DNA of 7,787 bases from Promethearchaeota archaeon (GTDB lineage Archaea; Asgardarchaeota; Lokiarchaeia; Sigynarchaeales; MK-D1). The notes beneath the pieces are model-generated. The model was not told where the DNA came from, did not search any database, and was given only the letters and a program-made list of their open reading frames with translations. The translations under genes and the position numbers were made by a program. Location of the stretch: positions 1 through 7,787 of the forward strand of contig JAEOTN010000344.1 in assembly GCA_016839865.1 (NCBI GenBank), in the 5' to 3' direction. Shown in pieces: positions 7,101 through 7,787 of this stretch (position 1 is the stretch's first letter; each line of letters opens with the position of its first letter).

Positions 7101-7251
7101 GCATAGCTTCTTCTGCAATATCCCATCATCGGTTGTGGATGAGACATGGTATGAAGCCATAATTTCCCAGGAAATAGCACCATTATTAGAAGAATATTGG
7201 TTTGATAATGAAGATCGTGTAAAAAGCCAAGTTGATAATTTATTATTCTGA
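4129..7251 (+). CDS. mcrB: McrB-type AAA+ GTPase of a type IV restriction system, multi-reader form
   Basis: This 1040-residue protein is over twice the length of E. coli McrB. McrB senses modified DNA, forms a GTP-hydrolysing ring and activates the McrC nuclease. Visible modules: residues 1-84 resemble the ScoMcrA-like N-terminal head (GRES, YDLIYHGMAYPP, TGFQVVKK). Residues about 100-285 are a conserved-looking block of unknown role (GGSAYKFGIF, YGWYRYLG, VVKWKIAFLYNP). Residues about 308-432 match the MrcB-N/DUF3578 module (VKVSFGAGNIAHIPWVALL, GIYPVYLFY). Residues about 450-600 look PUA/EVE-like (YWLIAPGEGAYMWGDF, GLGWDDIGDL, GDIVIPKKG). Residues about 611-740 are an EVE domain (YWWLNANPKYW, VKPGDLMIGYQTSP). 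The motor has Walker A GPPGTGKT (786-793), QFHQSYSYEDFIQGYRP (816-832), Walker B with DEINRGN (865-871), the McrB GTP signature MNTADRS (919-925), LRRRF (933-937) and IGHSFF near 990-996. AAGGA lies nine bases before the ATG. mcrC overlaps its stop. The family is secure; the substrate modification is unknown. Confidence 0.95.
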   Translation: MEFSQNDILKAIQTIENNPDLRIGRESTDYDLIYHGMAYPPILVLSETNKIRGKGELTLRDFNNNTMIAFKYLRDTGFQVVKKQRPDDVNKGIQEQYAFLKEWSIERLENMNLEQYTNLDRDTAFVYWLESKTQHTGSIFGGSAYKFGIFRRADTLRKVDEGVSLSDGTYGWYRYLGNEREEVWRKVKQNIVQIVKLSADGNFSQIDNVEMGPVVKWKIAFLYNPENLIPIYKPEMLQIAANSFGLKKSDKTSVSELQNFLMKQKPEDVTTLEFAQKLWTKFNTGNFYYVIDSFLKQAQTDDLTKKDYPKTFKGLNVKVSFGAGNIAHIPWVALLDDKNAVTEGIYPVYLFYRSQNILILAYGVSETNPPPMNWNESERLQTVQDWFMKHVDSKPERYGSSYVKSVYNTEEEIDAVKLQDDLDELIEEYHATLKLKKSDAIEKPIETISRKYWLIAPGEGAYMWGDFQKNSIGGLGWDDIGDLQQFKSKEDIRKLLLDLYVSDGTSKSNDALALWEFCNEMQIGDIVIPKKGIKTYLGFGIVESDYIYDPNRTEYYHIRKVSWKKVGEWQEEAHHIVQKTLTNVTQYDTYIERLIRLIGIEQQEEFQKDKNYWWLNANPKYWKIEDFEVGQEQTYTSLNEKGNKRNKYEYFQKVKPGDLMIGYQTSPIKKVLAIMEVSNGLHLDEDDGKEKISFNVQRFLPNPISWESLTKLKELKDCEVLKNIQGSLFKLTKEEFLSITDLEVVDIEAIEEYEKDRALKELFMEESQLDKIISALEYKKNIILQGPPGTGKTFIAKRLAYLMMGMKDDPKIETVQFHQSYSYEDFIQGYRPTDDGAFKLANGVFYKFCKRASSDPENKYFFIIDEINRGNLSKIFGELMLLIEYDKRGEEYSVVLTYSADTIASRFSIPENLYMIGTMNTADRSLAIVDYALRRRFAFIDILPIFNNKFRNHLIDRGVDEGLVEKIQRKISALNSVIKDDPNLGKGFQIGHSFFCNIPSSVVDETWYEAIISQEIAPLLEEYWFDNEDRVKSQVDNLLF

Positions 7252-7787
7252 TGAATATTCCAATTCAAAACATCTATTACCTTCTCTCCTATGCCTGGAA
7301 CAAATTGCAGGAGAGGGATATTGTAAAAGTCTCTGCAGATGATTATGAATATCTTCCAGATTTATTTACACGTGTTTTGATCAATGGTTGTAACCATCTT
7401 TTCAAGATGGGACTCGATCGAAATTATGTAAATGTGGAGATGCAATATGCTGGCATCAAGGGAAGGATCCTGATTGAAGAGTGTCTGAAGAAAAACTTAT
7501 TTCGGCAGGGAAAAGTAGTATGCTCTTTTGATAATTTTTCGCATGATATCTTGCATAATCAAATTATAAAGACAACATTAAGAATTATTACAAAGATCAA
7601 AGGTCTTGATACTACTCTTTTCAGAGAAGCATTGGAAACATACTGGCGATTCAATGATGTCTCTGAAATTAATTTGGACTTAAAACATTTTCAATTAGTC
7701 AAAATTCATAGGAACAATTACTTCTATGATTTTCTCATCCGGATTTGCAAGCTGATATACATGAATGCCGTTTTAGATGAAAGGTCA
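7251..7787 (+). CDS. mcrC: McrC, nuclease subunit of the type IV restriction system, 3' partial
   Basis: The frame begins at ATG 7251, whose A is the last base of the mcrB stop (TGATG), and stays open to the window end, giving 179 codons. The N-terminus IPIQNIYYLLSYAW and the following region (LPDLFTRVLINGCNHLF, then YVNVEMQYAGIKGRILIEE, then FDNFSHDILHNQIIKTTLR) are the classic McrC/DUF2357-type N-terminal domain, which docks to the McrB ring. The PD-(D/E)XK nuclease part expected in the C-terminal half lies beyond the window, so the catalytic residues cannot be checked. No Shine-Dalgarno precedes the ATG; translation is most likely coupled to termination of mcrB. McrC acts in the cytoplasm, cutting DNA carrying the modification recognised by McrB. 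Confidence 0.93.
   Translation, partial: MNIPIQNIYYLLSYAWNKLQERDIVKVSADDYEYLPDLFTRVLINGCNHLFKMGLDRNYVNVEMQYAGIKGRILIEECLKKNLFRQGKVVCSFDNFSHDILHNQIIKTTLRIITKIKGLDTTLFREALETYWRFNDVSEINLDLKHFQLVKIHRNNYFYDFLIRICKLIYMNAVLDERS

Overview
The window looks like a chromosomal segment of an AT-rich bacterium of the FCB superphylum (Bacteroidetes/Ignavibacteria/Cloacimonetes/Marinimicrobia-like). The main clue is the first protein, which ends in a classic type IX secretion (Por) C-terminal sorting domain with the NYPNPFNPST motif. All genes I can support are on the plus strand. A species cannot be named from this sequence.

Layout. Bases 1-1107 are the 3' part of a large secreted repeat protein exported by type IX secretion. 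Bases 1108-1426 are an intergenic leader with the first copy of a perfect 77-bp repeat (1208-1284) that carries a promoter-like TTGACA/TATATT pair and a stem-loop. Bases 1427-3453 hold three closely spaced genes: an exported OB-fold protein, a membrane-anchored TPR protein and a small DUF4177-like protein. Bases 3564-3640 are the second, identical repeat copy, followed by a hairpin plus T-rich tract (3722-3780) and about 350 bases of AT-rich sequence without a convincing gene. Bases 4129-7787 carry a type IV (modification-dependent) restriction operon: a 1040-residue McrB and, overlapping its stop codon by one base, the first 179 codons of mcrC, which runs off the window.

How the parts work together. 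McrB is expected to recognise modified DNA through its N-terminal reader modules, form a GTP-driven AAA+ ring, and recruit the McrC nuclease. This McrB is more than twice as long as the E. coli protein. It appears to stack a ScoMcrA-like head, an uncharacterised block, an MrcB-N (DUF3578) module, a PUA/EVE-like module and a canonical EVE module before the motor. The best candidates for something undescribed are this multi-reader architecture and the 77-bp promoter/hairpin repeat, which sits upstream of both the three-gene cluster and the restriction operon. A functional link between the three small genes and McrBC is not shown by the sequence.
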